This document shows positions 20,810-29,777 of a stretch of DNA of 64,000 bases, in pieces. The notes beneath the pieces were generated by a model, which worked only from the letters and a program-made list of their open reading frames with translations, was not told where the DNA came from and ran no database searches. The position numbers and the translations under genes are program-made. Within the stretch, counting starts at the first letter, position 1, and each line of letters begins with the position of its first letter. The DNA lies in contig NZ_BMLS01000001.1 in NCBI RefSeq assembly GCF_014645355.1, forward strand, positions 992,001-1,056,000, read 5' to 3'. Source of the DNA: Bowmanella pacifica. GTDB lineage: Bacteria; Pseudomonadota; Gammaproteobacteria; Enterobacterales; Alteromonadaceae.

Positions 20810-21970
20810 TTAGTTTTCGTCGAATGTCAGATTAAGGTGACGTAAATCAGCGAGTTTGAGTGCAGACAGAGCACCAGGGGGCATCATTAACCCACGCAGA
20901 AAAGCCTTTGCTTCCTCAATATTTATCAGGCGAGCGCTTTTCAGCATACGATACTGGTTGTAACTGCGCCCCTGAACCAGTACCTGAGCCAGCGCAGACA
21001 TCTCTTTTAATGGCTTGTCTTGTGCCACTTCCTGCATGGCAGACGCCATGCTCAGGCGTTGGAAGGCCATTTTATCCAGCAATAGGTAGCTGATATTCAG
21101 GGCCGATTTCGCCATCAAGTCCTGCAACGCAACACCCGATGGAACCACATCAGACAAGGCTGCGTGCTCTTCTTTCATCTTGGCTTCATGAGCCTCTCGC
21201 AAGGCATCCCGACGCACTTCTTCGAATAAGCGGAAATACAGCCGTGTCACCGCTATCTTGCCGACTTCATGAAACATCCCCAGGGTGAATGCAGCCTGTA
21301 CATCCACACCGCTCAGCTCCGCAACTTTTTTACAGGACTGTGCGCTGCCCATAGCATGCTCCCACAGTCTTAACTTAATGTTCGGATAAGGGTCGGTGAT
21401 TTGCGGTAACCAGCGCCGAAAAACCAGCGAGGGGATGACCAGCTTGAGGTTTTCCAGGCCCAGAAAACTCAGGGCCATACGCAGGCTTTCCACCGGAATA
21501 ACTTTGCCTTGCTTGTCGGTACGCCTGTATTTGGGCATGTTGACCATTTTAATCAAATCTTGGACCAACCAGGGAATGGTAGCCACAAGGGGTTCGATTC
21601 GCCCAATAGATGCCGCCTTAACTGACATCAGGTCCAATACTTCGGCTAAATGAGGGGGAACCCCAATCAGTTTGCTATAAAGGAATTCAGTATCCTGCAA
21701 CTGCTCAGCCAAACGATGACGCACTTCGTCATTCAACTGGCCCTGCAATTTATCGAGAAAATTTTGGTAATAGCGCTCGTTGAGTTTTTTATCCCGTTGG
21801 GCTTGTTTCTCCACCCTCAGTAATTGACGCCCATCCCGGTCTTGGTCAAGAAAATCCGGTAACTCAACATCCTTGTCTTCGGGCAAATCCTGCTTGGCTG
21901 TATCCAGGCCAATCAGCAGGCTGCGAAATCTGTTAGCTATCTGTTGAGAGACGTCTTGCTGGTCTGACAT
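20810..21970 (-). CDS. HDOD domain signalling protein
   Basis: This 386-residue protein has an N-terminal charged region (about 1-100) and an HDOD domain (about 110-310; IPWLVQDLIKMVNMPKYRR, LSGVDVQAAFTLGMFHEVGKIAVTRLYF). HDOD domains resemble HD phosphohydrolases but normally lack the full metal site. They serve as signalling modules in c-di-GMP, motility and stress networks. It is transcribed in the same direction as the neighbouring diguanylate cyclase, 81 bp downstream of it. No enzymatic activity is predicted. Confidence 0.85.
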   Translation of the reverse strand: MSDQQDVSQQIANRFRSLLIGLDTAKQDLPEDKDVELPDFLDQDRDGRQLLRVEKQAQRDKKLNERYYQNFLDKLQGQLNDEVRHRLAEQLQDTEFLYSKLIGVPPHLAEVLDLMSVKAASIGRIEPLVATIPWLVQDLIKMVNMPKYRRTDKQGKVIPVESLRMALSFLGLENLKLVIPSLVFRRWLPQITDPYPNIKLRLWEHAMGSAQSCKKVAELSGVDVQAAFTLGMFHEVGKIAVTRLYFRLFEEVRRDALREAHEAKMKEEHAALSDVVPSGVALQDLMAKSALNISYLLLDKMAFQRLSMASAMQEVAQDKPLKEMSALAQVLVQGRSYNQYRMLKSARLINIEEAKAFLRGLMMPPGALSALKLADLRHLNLTFDEN

Positions 21971-22051
21971 TAGGGTATTTTAAGATCCACGTATCTGGTG
22001 TTAAGAAAAAAACGCATCATATCGGAAAAGGGCGAAGGGGTTGAGTTAAAT

Positions 22052-22960
22052 CTAGAGCAGCACAATACGTGCCTTACCCTGTTCTTTCGCCATGTACATT
22101 GCTTTATCGGCACGGGATCTGAGCCGGTCCACATCATCTTCAGGCAACACCGAAGTGAGCCCCATGCTGGCCGTCAAAGTCGGTAAATCATCAGGAGTAG
22201 CCGCCTTAATACAATGCATAATTCGCTGTGCAATCTGCTGTGCCGTGGCAAGTGACACCCCCACCAACAGCATCTCAAACTCTTCACCGCCACTGCGGCA
22301 AATCACATCCTCGCGCCGCGCATTTTGCCTAAGTACCTCACCGAGTATTTTCAGCACCCGGTCTCCGCTAGCATGGCCATGGTTGTCATTGATTGCCTTG
22401 AAGTCATCCAGATCCATGACCAGCAAACAACAAGCTTCCTGACGACGTGATAATAAATACCGCTGCAACGCCCCTTCAAAATAACGTCGGTTATGCACCC
22501 GGGTGAGTTTATCCAGAGTAGACAACCTATAGGTTAAAATGACCCACAAGGTCATTCCCACGGCCAGCACTATGGCGCCAAACAGAAAAAGTACATCTTC
22601 GGTTAAATCGAGCCAGTCTCCTGAAAACAACAACACTTGCTCAAGCCCATCCAGATAACGAGCCTGTTGCAACAGTAGCAGTCCAAACAGCACTGTTACT
22701 TTGATATGACGCTTAAGGTGTATCAGGCTGACCAGCAGGTACATAAAAGCGACCGCAACTACGGAAGCAAAGGCAAGCCCTGCGCCCAACCACTCAGCCC
22801 CGGCTTGCCATTGCCCCTGATTGAGCGCCCAACCGGTTAAAAAGGCAGACACCAGCACGTTGAGTAATAGCAAGAACCCCGTACCAATGAAGTAGGCACC
22901 ACCAGCCCCACGGGACGGCAATACCCACAACCTCATATTGGAACCGGACTGTTGCTGCAT
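22052..22960 (-). CDS. Membrane diguanylate cyclase (GGDEF)
   Basis: This 302-residue protein has four predicted membrane segments (about 18-42, 56-80, 86-103 and 118-142), then a GGDEF domain. The domain begins LDKLTRVHNRRYFEGAL, includes MDLDDFKAINDNHGHASGD (metal Asp and substrate residues), and has the active motif SGGEEF. An RxxD inhibitory site (RRED) sits five residues before GGEEF, the usual place for c-di-GMP feedback. It should make c-di-GMP from two GTP. The membrane part has no recognisable ligand domain. It lies between pabA and an HDOD protein. Confidence 0.92.
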   Translation of the reverse strand: MQQQSGSNMRLWVLPSRGAGGAYFIGTGFLLLLNVLVSAFLTGWALNQGQWQAGAEWLGAGLAFASVVAVAFMYLLVSLIHLKRHIKVTVLFGLLLLQQARYLDGLEQVLLFSGDWLDLTEDVLFLFGAIVLAVGMTLWVILTYRLSTLDKLTRVHNRRYFEGALQRYLLSRRQEACCLLVMDLDDFKAINDNHGHASGDRVLKILGEVLRQNARREDVICRSGGEEFEMLLVGVSLATAQQIAQRIMHCIKAATPDDLPTLTASMGLTSVLPEDDVDRLRSRADKAMYMAKEQGKARIVLL

Positions 22961-23011
22961 GGACTAAGTTGCTTTCACCTTGGGAAGAAATCTAATACCA
23001 CTAATAATGGC

Positions 23012-23608
23012 TCAGTTTTCATTTTTTTTGCCATAAGCCTGCAAAAAATTCTTCAAAATACAATGACCTGCTTCAGTCAGCACCGATTCGGGATGAAATT
23101 GCACGCCGCATACAGCTAGTGTTTGATGTTCAATCGCCATCGCGGTGCGTTGCCCATCCGACTCTTCCACCCAGGCCGTAACCTTAAATTCAGCGGGAAT
23201 ACTTGCCCAGTCAAGCACCAGGGAATGGTATCGGGTCGCAATAAACGGGCTGTCAATATTGTGAAAGAGCGACGAATTGGTATGCGCTACGCAGGAAGTT
23301 TTACCATGCATAACCTGTTGGGCTCTTACTACCTGTGCACCAAACACCTGCCCGATAGCCTGATGTCCCAGGCAAACCCCTAAAATAGGAAGCTTTCCAG
23401 CAAAATGCCGAATAGCCTGCAAACTGATCCCCGCTTCATGAGGTGTGCAAGGCCCAGGCGATATCACCAGATAATCCGCTGCCAGTCGCTCTATACCTGC
23501 GATATCAATCTGATCATTACGCACAACCACGACCTGTTGACCTAGCTCACGGAAGTAACGCGCCAGGTTATGAGTAAAAGAGTCGTAATTGTCGATCAGT
23601 AACAGCAT
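23012..23608 (-). CDS. pabA: Aminodeoxychorismate/anthranilate synthase glutamine amidotransferase
   Basis: This 198-residue class I glutaminase subunit supplies ammonia to the chorismate-using partner (PabB, or TrpE if shared). LLLIDNYDSFTHNLARYF opens the protein. The nucleophile Cys lies in LGVCLGHQAIGQVFGA and the His-Glu pair in VQFHPESVLTE. The frame stays open another 141 bases upstream, but the family always begins at MLLLIDNYDSF, so the ATG at 23608 is chosen. As in E. coli, pabA lies near argD, here with two signalling genes in between. Confidence 0.92.
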   Translation of the reverse strand: MLLLIDNYDSFTHNLARYFRELGQQVVVVRNDQIDIAGIERLAADYLVISPGPCTPHEAGISLQAIRHFAGKLPILGVCLGHQAIGQVFGAQVVRAQQVMHGKTSCVAHTNSSLFHNIDSPFIATRYHSLVLDWASIPAEFKVTAWVEESDGQRTAMAIEHQTLAVCGVQFHPESVLTEAGHCILKNFLQAYGKKNEN

Positions 23609-23775
23609 ATGGCCCGTTAGCAGGAATAAAACCGGGCACGGATAATAGCGAAACTCTATGGAGAACAGAACCCATTGCGAGTAGCTTGACTTATTCCTTG
23701 CTGGAAAAATGGAAAGTGAATGAAACAGCCCCACAGTCAGCTTTTCCACTCAGGCTTTGATGCAAAAAAGGGGGC

Positions 23776-24459
23776 CTAAAGTTCAATAGATTGAACCTTG
23801 TCAGAAATGGACAAAACAACCCTCATCTCATGTCGTCCATACAACACAACCGGCTGAAGAATGACTGTGGTCACTCTTTTATCGGTATTAATGGTATCGA
23901 GAATCCACGCGCTTGCATCAGTGTCTTTATCGTAATTAATCTCACCCATACAAACATCACCGCCACAATGAAATACATTTACCCCTCCACCTTCGGCGGA
24001 GGCACTGTTGGCTAGCTTTTTCTCCATATCTAATTGAAAGCTAATATCAGCTTCATTTTCAGCAGGTAGCTGCTGAGCCAAGGAAACAAAGTCGGGGTGG
24101 GCAAAAATCTGCTTTAACTGCTGAGGAGGAAAAACACCATGTTTACTTGTCTCATACAAAAAGGTGTCTAATAACGCTGTGTCATCATTAGTGGCAGTGC
24201 TCTGATCTTCAGTTTCACTATATTTTTTCATTTCTGAAGTAGGCGCATCATCTTCATCTATTTGGCTTCCAGAATAATGCGCAGGCTCTGAAAAACCCAA
24301 GTCCGTTACATCGCGACTCCCTGCATTTTGGGATTCTGCTTGCACTTCGCCCTGCATATGCAGATTAGTGACAACGCTTTTATCCGCATCGTCTTTTAGA
24401 ACTAAAACTCCCCCAACAAAGCCAATGAGGAGTATTAGTAAGGTAATTTTTATCTTCAT
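23776..24459 (-). CDS. Membrane-anchored or exported protein of unknown function
   Basis: This 227-residue protein starts MKIKITLLILLIGFVGGVLVL, a signal anchor or signal peptide. A long acidic low-complexity stretch (about 35-95) and a folded C-terminal part (about 100-227) follow, with the cysteine pair VFHCGGDVCMGEI that could form a disulphide or bind metal. I recognise no family. The start has AAGGA nine bases before the ATG; a longer frame lacks this support. It lies 11 bp after a 33-codon ORF with its own ribosome site, so the two may be coupled. Confidence 0.7.
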   Translation of the reverse strand: MKIKITLLILLIGFVGGVLVLKDDADKSVVTNLHMQGEVQAESQNAGSRDVTDLGFSEPAHYSGSQIDEDDAPTSEMKKYSETEDQSTATNDDTALLDTFLYETSKHGVFPPQQLKQIFAHPDFVSLAQQLPAENEADISFQLDMEKKLANSASAEGGGVNVFHCGGDVCMGEINYDKDTDASAWILDTINTDKRVTTVILQPVVLYGRHEMRVVLSISDKVQSIEL

Positions 24460-24470
24460 CAGGCACGTCC

Positions 24471-24572
24471 TTAAAATTTCAACAATGAGGTTGAGGAGAG
24501 CCACAATGCGATATTGACGGGGGAACCTTGGGCTTGCGAAGACATCAGCTCGCCACCTAAATAATGTTTCAT
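24471..24572 (-). CDS. Short ORF, 33 aa, possible leader peptide
   Basis: ATG-to-TAA, 33 codons, with AAGGA eight bases before the ATG. The product begins MKHYLGGELMSSQAQGS and ends in a hydrophobic stretch, VNIALWLSSTSLLKF. It stops 11 bp before the ATG of the 227-residue unknown, and its 3' end holds that gene's ribosome site. It may be a small membrane peptide or a translational leader. No family recognised; the gene is supported by the ribosome site and placement only. Confidence 0.45.
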   Translation of the reverse strand: MKHYLGGELMSSQAQGSPVNIALWLSSTSLLKF

Positions 24573-24821
24573 ATACTTTTCCTTAAGAGAACCAGGGTAA
24601 CGCTTCCTTTAAACAATTATCCAAACTAATGACTCAGAGGAGCCAAAGTCAAGGGGGATACCATCAAGGTATAAACAAAGCGTTAGCCTCACAGTGACAA
24701 ACTGAGTGCTAGAGATTTCAATACGCCCCTTGTCAGATAAAGCTTGGATGCTTATTCCAAACCCAACACAAACTGTTTCACCCATTTGCCATACTCCGGG
24801 GGTAGAATAGCCGTCACTAAA

Positions 24822-26375
24822 ATGACTAAGGTGATGGTTTTGCAACGCAGAGATTTTCTTAAAATTGGTCTGGCGACAGCCGGAATCATAAGCAGTCCAG
24901 TGGTCTTTTCCCTGTCAGCTGACCCGCAGCGGCCCAGGCTGCTTACCGGAATCAGCGCCGGCGATGTGAGTTATGACGGCGCCGTTATTTGGGGGCGCAC
25001 TGACAGACCCGCCTTGATGCAAGTGGAGGTAAGCGCCGATGAGACCTTTGCCACAGCAACCAAGTTTATTGGCGGTACGGCGCTGGCGCCTAATGATTTC
25101 AACGCAAAAACTCTGCTAAACGGTCTGTTGCCGGGACGCACCTGGTACTATAGGGTCAGCTTTGACAGCCTTGAAAAGCCAGGCGCCGTCAGTGATATCT
25201 GGCAGGGACAGTTTAAAACCGCCCCCATGGACAAGCGCGATGTAAGATTCTGCTGGTCAGGTGATACTGCCGGGCAGGGTTTTGGTATCGACACCCATCG
25301 CGGTGGTATGCAAACCTACGCCGCAATTCTCCGTCAGCAACCGGATTTCTTTGTCCATTGCGGTGATTTGATCTACGCCGATAATCCCATCGACGCAACT
25401 AAAAGTCTCGCCGATGGCAGTCAGTGGGTCAACCTGCAAACCGAGGGGGTCAGCAAAGTGGCGGAAACCCTGCAGGAGTTCCGCGAGCGCTACTACTATA
25501 ACTACCTGGATGAGCATGTTTCAGCCTTTCACCGGCAGGTAGCCACTTTCCAGCAGTGGGATGACCATGAGGTACGCAACAACTGGTACCCCGGTGAAAT
25601 CCTTGATGACAAACGCTATCAGCAGAAAAGCATTTCCCTGCTGTCAGAATACGCCCGTCGTGCCATGATGGAGTGCAATCCCATCCGTTTAAACGGCCAG
25701 GATGAGCGACAGATTTACCGCAAAATCAGCTACGGCCCACACCTTGATTTGTTTATGCTGGATATGCGCAGCTACCGGGCAGCCAACAGCCTTAACCGCC
25801 AAACAGAGGAAGGTCCGCAAACGGCATTTCTGGGCGAAAAGCAGTTGCATTGGCTGAAGCAAAACCTGTCTGCATCCAAGGCCACCTGGAAAATCATCGC
25901 CGCTGATATGCCCATTGGCTTAAAGGTGACAGACTGGGGCACAGACATCGCCGAAAACATGGCAAATATAGACGGGCCACCTTTGGGCAGAGAGTTAGAA
26001 ATGGCTGGATTGCTCACCCATATCCGCCAGGGTGAGATTCAGAATGTGCATTTTATTACCGCCGACGTACACTACTGCGCGTCTCATTACTATGACCCAA
26101 GCAAGGCCCAATTTAAGGACTTTATTCCCTTCTGGGAGTTTGTCAGCGGCCCGTTGCATGCGGGCACTTTTGGTCCCAATCCGTTCGACAATACCTTTGG
26201 CCCGCAACTGGTGTTTAAAGGCATTCCCGAGGACCTTCAGCCTGGGGCCGAACCCTCACAGGGCTATCAGTTCTTTGGACAGATGCATATTAACGGCGAG
26301 GACGGCAAACTGACGGTGAGCCATTTCAACCGTGATGGCAAGCTACTGTGGGAAACCAGTTTGTCGCCGGCCTGA
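24822..26375 (+). CDS. phoD: PhoD-type alkaline phosphatase, Tat-exported
   Basis: This is a 517-residue metallophosphoesterase of the PhoD family (phosphodiester and monoester hydrolysis at the cell surface with Fe/Ca, family knowledge). A twin-arginine signal LQRRDFLKIGLATAG lies at the N-terminus. A fibronectin-like N-terminal domain carries the usual ISAGDVSYDGAVIWGRTD. Metal ligands lie in FCWSGDTAG, HCGDLIYADN and QQWDDHEVRNNW, and a late His in ITADVHYCAS. The start is one of two nearby ATGs (24822, 24834); neither has a well-spaced ribosome site, and an upstream in-frame extension hides the Tat signal. It ends against trpS with a shared palindrome. Confidence 0.88.
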   Translation: MTKVMVLQRRDFLKIGLATAGIISSPVVFSLSADPQRPRLLTGISAGDVSYDGAVIWGRTDRPALMQVEVSADETFATATKFIGGTALAPNDFNAKTLLNGLLPGRTWYYRVSFDSLEKPGAVSDIWQGQFKTAPMDKRDVRFCWSGDTAGQGFGIDTHRGGMQTYAAILRQQPDFFVHCGDLIYADNPIDATKSLADGSQWVNLQTEGVSKVAETLQEFRERYYYNYLDEHVSAFHRQVATFQQWDDHEVRNNWYPGEILDDKRYQQKSISLLSEYARRAMMECNPIRLNGQDERQIYRKISYGPHLDLFMLDMRSYRAANSLNRQTEEGPQTAFLGEKQLHWLKQNLSASKATWKIIAADMPIGLKVTDWGTDIAENMANIDGPPLGRELEMAGLLTHIRQGEIQNVHFITADVHYCASHYYDPSKAQFKDFIPFWEFVSGPLHAGTFGPNPFDNTFGPQLVFKGIPEDLQPGAEPSQGYQFFGQMHINGEDGKLTVSHFNRDGKLLWETSLSPA

Positions 26376-26390
26376 TGGCCGCCGACAAAC
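26359..26390. terminator. Palindrome spanning the phoD stop codon
   Basis: GTTTGTCG / CGACAAAC (8 bp), a single C:C mismatch, then CGGCC / GGCCG (5 bp) around a TGAT loop. The loop contains the phoD stop codon (26373-26375). It sits between convergent phoD and trpS, which are only 25 bp apart. No T-run follows on either strand. Confidence 0.5.
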
Positions 26391-26400
26391 AGAGTGCACC

Positions 26401-27411
26401 TTATCGGCTGGGACGCGGGATAAAACCAACCTTCTCATATACTGCCGCCAGGGTCTTGGCCGCTCTGGCGCTGGCTTTTTCGGCCCCTTCCAACATAATA
26501 CGATCAAGCTCAGCCTGATCATCGCGCAACTGATGGAAACGCTGCTGAATAGGTTCCAGCAGCGCAACCACGGCATCTGCAACATCGGTCTTCAGATGCC
26601 CATACATTTTACCTTCATACTCAGGCACCAATTCCTCAATGGACTTACCCGATGCGCCGCTTAACAAGGTCAGCAGGTTGGAAACACCGGCTTTTTCCTT
26701 AGGGTCGAAGTAAATGCGCGCCTGCTCATCAGAGTCAGTCACCGCCTTCTTAATCTTTTTGGCGACCTTCTTGGGATCTTCCAGCAAACCAACAAAGTTA
26801 TTGGGATTATCGTCTGACTTGGACATCTTCTTGGCCGGATCCTGCAAACTCATAATGCGGGCACCAAACTCTGGGATGTAAGGCTCAGGCACCACAAAGG
26901 TATCGCCGTGCTGATTATTAAAGCGAATCGCCACATCCCTGGCCAATTCAAGATGCTGCTTCTGATCGTCTCCCACTGGCACCTGGTCAGCCTGATAAAT
27001 CAAAATATCAGCTGCCATCAGGGTCGGGTAGGTAAACAGACCGGCATTGATATTAGTCACATTTTTAGCTGACTTGTCCTTGAACTGGGTCATGCGATTT
27101 AGTTCACCCATCTGGGTATAGCAGTTCAGTACCCAAGCTAGTTGGGCATGCTCAGGCACCTGAGACTGAATAAACAAGGTGCTCTGGTTAGGGTCAATAC
27201 CGCAGGCCAGATATAACGCAAGTCCATCCAGAGTAGCATTACGTAATGCCAAGGGATCCTGACGTACCGTAATGGCATGCAGGTTCACCAGCATATATAA
27301 GCAGTCATAATCCTGCTGCATGCCTACCCACTGCTTAAGCGCACCCATATAGTTGCCAATGGTCAGTTGTCCGGACGGCTGGCAGCCGCTAAGTACTATG
27401 GGTTTACTCAT
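26401..27411 (-). CDS. trpS: Tryptophanyl-tRNA synthetase
   Basis: This 336-residue class I aminoacyl-tRNA synthetase charges tRNA-Trp. The HIGH-type signature is [13 protein letters not shown] near residue 15; KMSKS is in [12 protein letters not shown] near 195. Length matches bacterial TrpS (about 334). It lies 42 bp downstream of rpe on the same strand, the classical dam-rpe-gph-trpS order with gph missing and dam displaced. The convergent phoD gene limits its 3' side. Confidence 0.97.
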   Translation of the reverse strand: MSKPIVLSGCQPSGQLTIGNYMGALKQWVGMQQDYDCLYMLVNLHAITVRQDPLALRNATLDGLALYLACGIDPNQSTLFIQSQVPEHAQLAWVLNCYTQMGELNRMTQFKDKSAKNVTNINAGLFTYPTLMAADILIYQADQVPVGDDQKQHLELARDVAIRFNNQHGDTFVVPEPYIPEFGARIMSLQDPAKKMSKSDDNPNNFVGLLEDPKKVAKKIKKAVTDSDEQARIYFDPKEKAGVSNLLTLLSGASGKSIEELVPEYEGKMYGHLKTDVADAVVALLEPIQQRFHQLRDDQAELDRIMLEGAEKASARAAKTLAAVYEKVGFIPRPSR

Positions 27412-27453
27412 AACAGAATTTCCTGGTGTGTTGGGAGGCTGTAAGACACAGCG

Positions 27454-28131
27454 TTACTTAATATTGGCTTTCGCCAGTTCCTGACGCATAGCGTCAATGA
27501 CGCTGGCATAATCAGGCTGATTAAAAATGGCAGAGCCTGCCACAAACATATCTGCGCCCGCTTCAGCGATGGCGCGAATATTATCGACTTTTACGCCGCC
27601 GTCAATTTCGAGGCGGATTTCTCTGCCCGATGCCTTTATCCGTTCTTTAACTAAACGCAATTTATCCAGCGTCGCTGGAATAAAGGCTTGTCCGCCAAAG
27701 CCGGGGTTTACCGACATCAGTAGCACATAATCAAGCTTATCCAGCATATGATCCAAATAATGCAGTGGCGTAGCCGGATTCAATACCAGGCCGGCTTTAC
27801 AGCCAGCCTGATGTATAAGTTGCACGCTACGATCCACATGCAAGGAGGCTTCCGGGTGAAAGCTAATCATACTGGCACCGGCATCGGCAAACATGCTGAT
27901 CAGGTCATCCACCGGCTGCACCATCAGGTGCACATCTATATCGGCCTGCACCCCATAATTACGCAGTGCGCTGCAAATCATAGGTCCGAAGGTCAGATTA
28001 GGTACATAGTGATTATCCATCACGTCAAAGTGCACCACATCTGCACCGGCAGCGAGCACCTTATCCACTTCTTCCCCTAACCGGGCAAGATCCGCTGATA
28101 AAATAGAAGGGGCGATTAAATAGGGCTGCAT
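27454..28131 (-). CDS. rpe: Ribulose-phosphate 3-epimerase
   Basis: This 225-residue TIM-barrel epimerase interconverts ribulose 5-phosphate and xylulose 5-phosphate in the pentose phosphate pathway. Marks are [17 protein letters not shown] at the start, [17 protein letters not shown] (metal His/Asp), [14 protein letters not shown] and [11 protein letters not shown]. Length is the usual 220-225. It is co-directional with trpS. Its upstream region contains the divergent porin gene 287 bp away. Confidence 0.97.
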   Translation of the reverse strand: MQPYLIAPSILSADLARLGEEVDKVLAAGADVVHFDVMDNHYVPNLTFGPMICSALRNYGVQADIDVHLMVQPVDDLISMFADAGASMISFHPEASLHVDRSVQLIHQAGCKAGLVLNPATPLHYLDHMLDKLDYVLLMSVNPGFGGQAFIPATLDKLRLVKERIKASGREIRLEIDGGVKVDNIRAIAEAGADMFVAGSAIFNQPDYASVIDAMRQELAKANIK

Positions 28132-28418
28132 GATGAGTCCGGGATAGGTTTGCTGAGGCGACTAAGATACAAAAAAAGTGACCGGCTTGCACCATCAGCG
28201 TCCTGTCGCACCTTAGTGGTGCAAAAAAGCAGCAACCTTGCTTACGACTTTCCTAAGGCCCCTCTCCTTCAGACATAAAGTAACAGAAAATAATCAAATA
28301 AATACAAAGCGTTAGCCAATTATTCGGCAATTAGCCAGAAGTTTACACAGGGCGGCATCATGTTTGCTCAGTTCTTCACCAGTACGAAAGTATTGAGATA
28401 AAAACTCGGAGAACACAG
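28132..28418. other. Divergent control region rpe / porin
   Basis: These 287 bases contain no gene. An inverted repeat GCACC-TTAGT-GGTGC lies around 28210-28225, followed by AAAAAA. The part next to the porin is AT-rich and ends in CGGAG, seven bases before its ATG. No specific regulator site recognised. Confidence 0.4.
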
Positions 28419-29099
28419 ATGAAACTACCTAAGACTCTATCGCTGACCTTGTCTTTACTGGGCCTGTCCCTCGTTAGTCACACCAGCCTGGCAGACGTAA
28501 GCGCCAATATTGGCGTCACCAGCAACTATTTATGGCGGGGTGTTACCCAAAGTGCTGATGGTCCGTCTGTTTCAGGAGGGCTCGATTACAGTCACGAAAG
28601 CGGCTTCTATGCTGGCACCTGGCTAGGCTCCATTGACTGGGGCAACGGTAATGGCGTAGAGACAGACTGGTATGCAGGCTATAGCGGTGAGGCAGGTGAT
28701 TTCGGCTACGACCTAGGCTATATCTACTATGCCTATCCGGAGGAGGAGTACGATGATTCTGACTTCGGTGAGGTTTATCTGAACGGCTCCTACGGCGATT
28801 TAGGCTTTGGCGTGGCTTACACTCTGAATAGTGATGCTGATGACGATGCACCTTTTGGTAAAGGTGACCTCTATTATCATGTTAGCTATAGCTTTGCTTT
28901 ACCTCAGGATTACTCGCTCGGCCTGACCTATGGTTACTACAGTTTTGACATTGATGAATCCATGTATGGGGACTGGGATTACGGCCATGTGCAGTTAGAT
29001 TTAAGTAAAGGTGACTTTACCTTCAGCGTTTCAAAGGCGGATGAAGAGTCCGGCGACGACGATACCAAGTTTATTGTGAGTTGGGGAACCAGCTTCTAA
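28419..29099 (+). CDS. TorF-family putative porin
   Basis: This 226-residue protein has a signal peptide (about 1-25, cut after SLA). A chain of short amphipathic strands rich in Tyr, Trp, Gly and Asp follows, ending in a C-terminal Phe (SWGTSF), the usual outer-membrane beta-barrel signal. The early segment VSANIGVTSNYLWRGVTQS is diagnostic of the TIGR02001/TorF family. It is probably a small acidic porin; the substrate is unknown. CGGAG precedes the ATG by seven bases. A long hairpin follows the gene. Confidence 0.88.
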   Translation: MKLPKTLSLTLSLLGLSLVSHTSLADVSANIGVTSNYLWRGVTQSADGPSVSGGLDYSHESGFYAGTWLGSIDWGNGNGVETDWYAGYSGEAGDFGYDLGYIYYAYPEEEYDDSDFGEVYLNGSYGDLGFGVAYTLNSDADDDAPFGKGDLYYHVSYSFALPQDYSLGLTYGYYSFDIDESMYGDWDYGHVQLDLSKGDFTFSVSKADEESGDDDTKFIVSWGTSF

Positions 29100-29142
29100 A
29101 CCTGGCGTCAAAGGTCAGGTATTCCACTGGCCTGGGCATGTG

Positions 29143-29169
29143 GTTGCGAGCAAGGTGCTTGCTCGCAAC
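29143..29169 (+). terminator. Hairpin after the porin gene
   Basis: GTTGCGAGCAA and TTGCTCGCAAC form an 11-bp perfect stem with a 5-nt loop, 43 bases after the porin stop codon. There is no T-run, so it may protect the 3' end rather than terminate. Confidence 0.55.
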
Positions 29170-29214
29170 TGTTCAAAAATGCGACAAATATACCGTTTTG
29201 TGCGGTCGGGCTGG

Positions 29215-29242
29215 TTGTTCAAACTTTCAACTGACGTATAAT
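29215..29242 (+). promoter_or_regulatory. Sigma70-type promoter of the 29272 operon
   Basis: TTGTTC (-35), a 16-bp spacer and TATAAT (-10, perfect) lie 30 bp before the ATG at 29272. Confidence 0.6.
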
Positions 29243-29271
29243 GTCAGGACGCCGATAGATTTGGATTTATC

Positions 29272-29586
29272 ATGACCAGTAAAATCAGGACGATGTATTC
29301 AGCCGCAGCGGGGTTAGCATTGACTTTGCTGGTAGTGGCAATAGTGCCCGCCGCAGAGCAAGGCCAGCAGTTTGGTTACTGTAACTGTGATGCTGGTGTT
29401 GAACTGGATAACAGCCTGCCATTAAGCCACCCCGTAAATCGCTGTGCATCAGGACAAAAAAGCGCTGTTAGTTGGTTGTCGTGGTTAAAAGGCGGTAGCC
29501 AGTCCGTACAGTTCCACTTTCTCGATTTGCTGGAATTGCTATCCAGGCAAGTTGAACCCTCAAGCGAACAGCGCGCTGCCAGTTAA
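29272..29586 (+). CDS. Small exported protein of unknown function
   Basis: This 104-residue protein has an N-terminal signal sequence (about 1-28; AAAGLALTLLVVAIVPAAE). The mature part has a CNC pair (YCNCDAG), a further Cys (NRCASG) and a hydrophobic FHFLDLLELL helix. No family recognised. Its stop codon overlaps the ATG of the DUF2970 gene by one base, and a good promoter precedes it, so the two form an operon. Confidence 0.7.
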   Translation: MTSKIRTMYSAAAGLALTLLVVAIVPAAEQGQQFGYCNCDAGVELDNSLPLSHPVNRCASGQKSAVSWLSWLKGGSQSVQFHFLDLLELLSRQVEPSSEQRAAS

Positions 29587-29777
29587 TGAGTAGCCCCAGC
29601 TGGACACAGATTCTAAAGAGTGTGCTTGCCAGCGCCTTTGGCGTGCAAAGTGCCAAAAATCGCCAACAGGATTTTGAAAACAGCGCCTCGGTTCTACCCT
29701 ATCTGGTTGTCGGTGTTTTCTTTGTCGCGCTGTTTGTTTTCGGCTTGGTTTTTCTGGTTAACTGGTTGGTGAAATAA
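29586..29777 (+). CDS. DUF2970 small membrane protein
   Basis: This 63-residue protein fits DUF2970: SVLASAFGVQSAKNRQQDFE in the first half, then one membrane helix (about 37-60, LPYLVVGVFFVALFVFGLVF). The function of the family is unknown. It is translationally coupled to the gene before it. Its last 84 bases lie antisense to the 3' end of dam. Confidence 0.85.
   Translation: MSSPSWTQILKSVLASAFGVQSAKNRQQDFENSASVLPYLVVGVFFVALFVFGLVFLVNWLVK

Noticed and set aside
24609-24845. 78-codon minus-strand frame upstream of phoD
   Set aside because: Overlaps the phoD start, has no ribosome site and no protein-like pattern.
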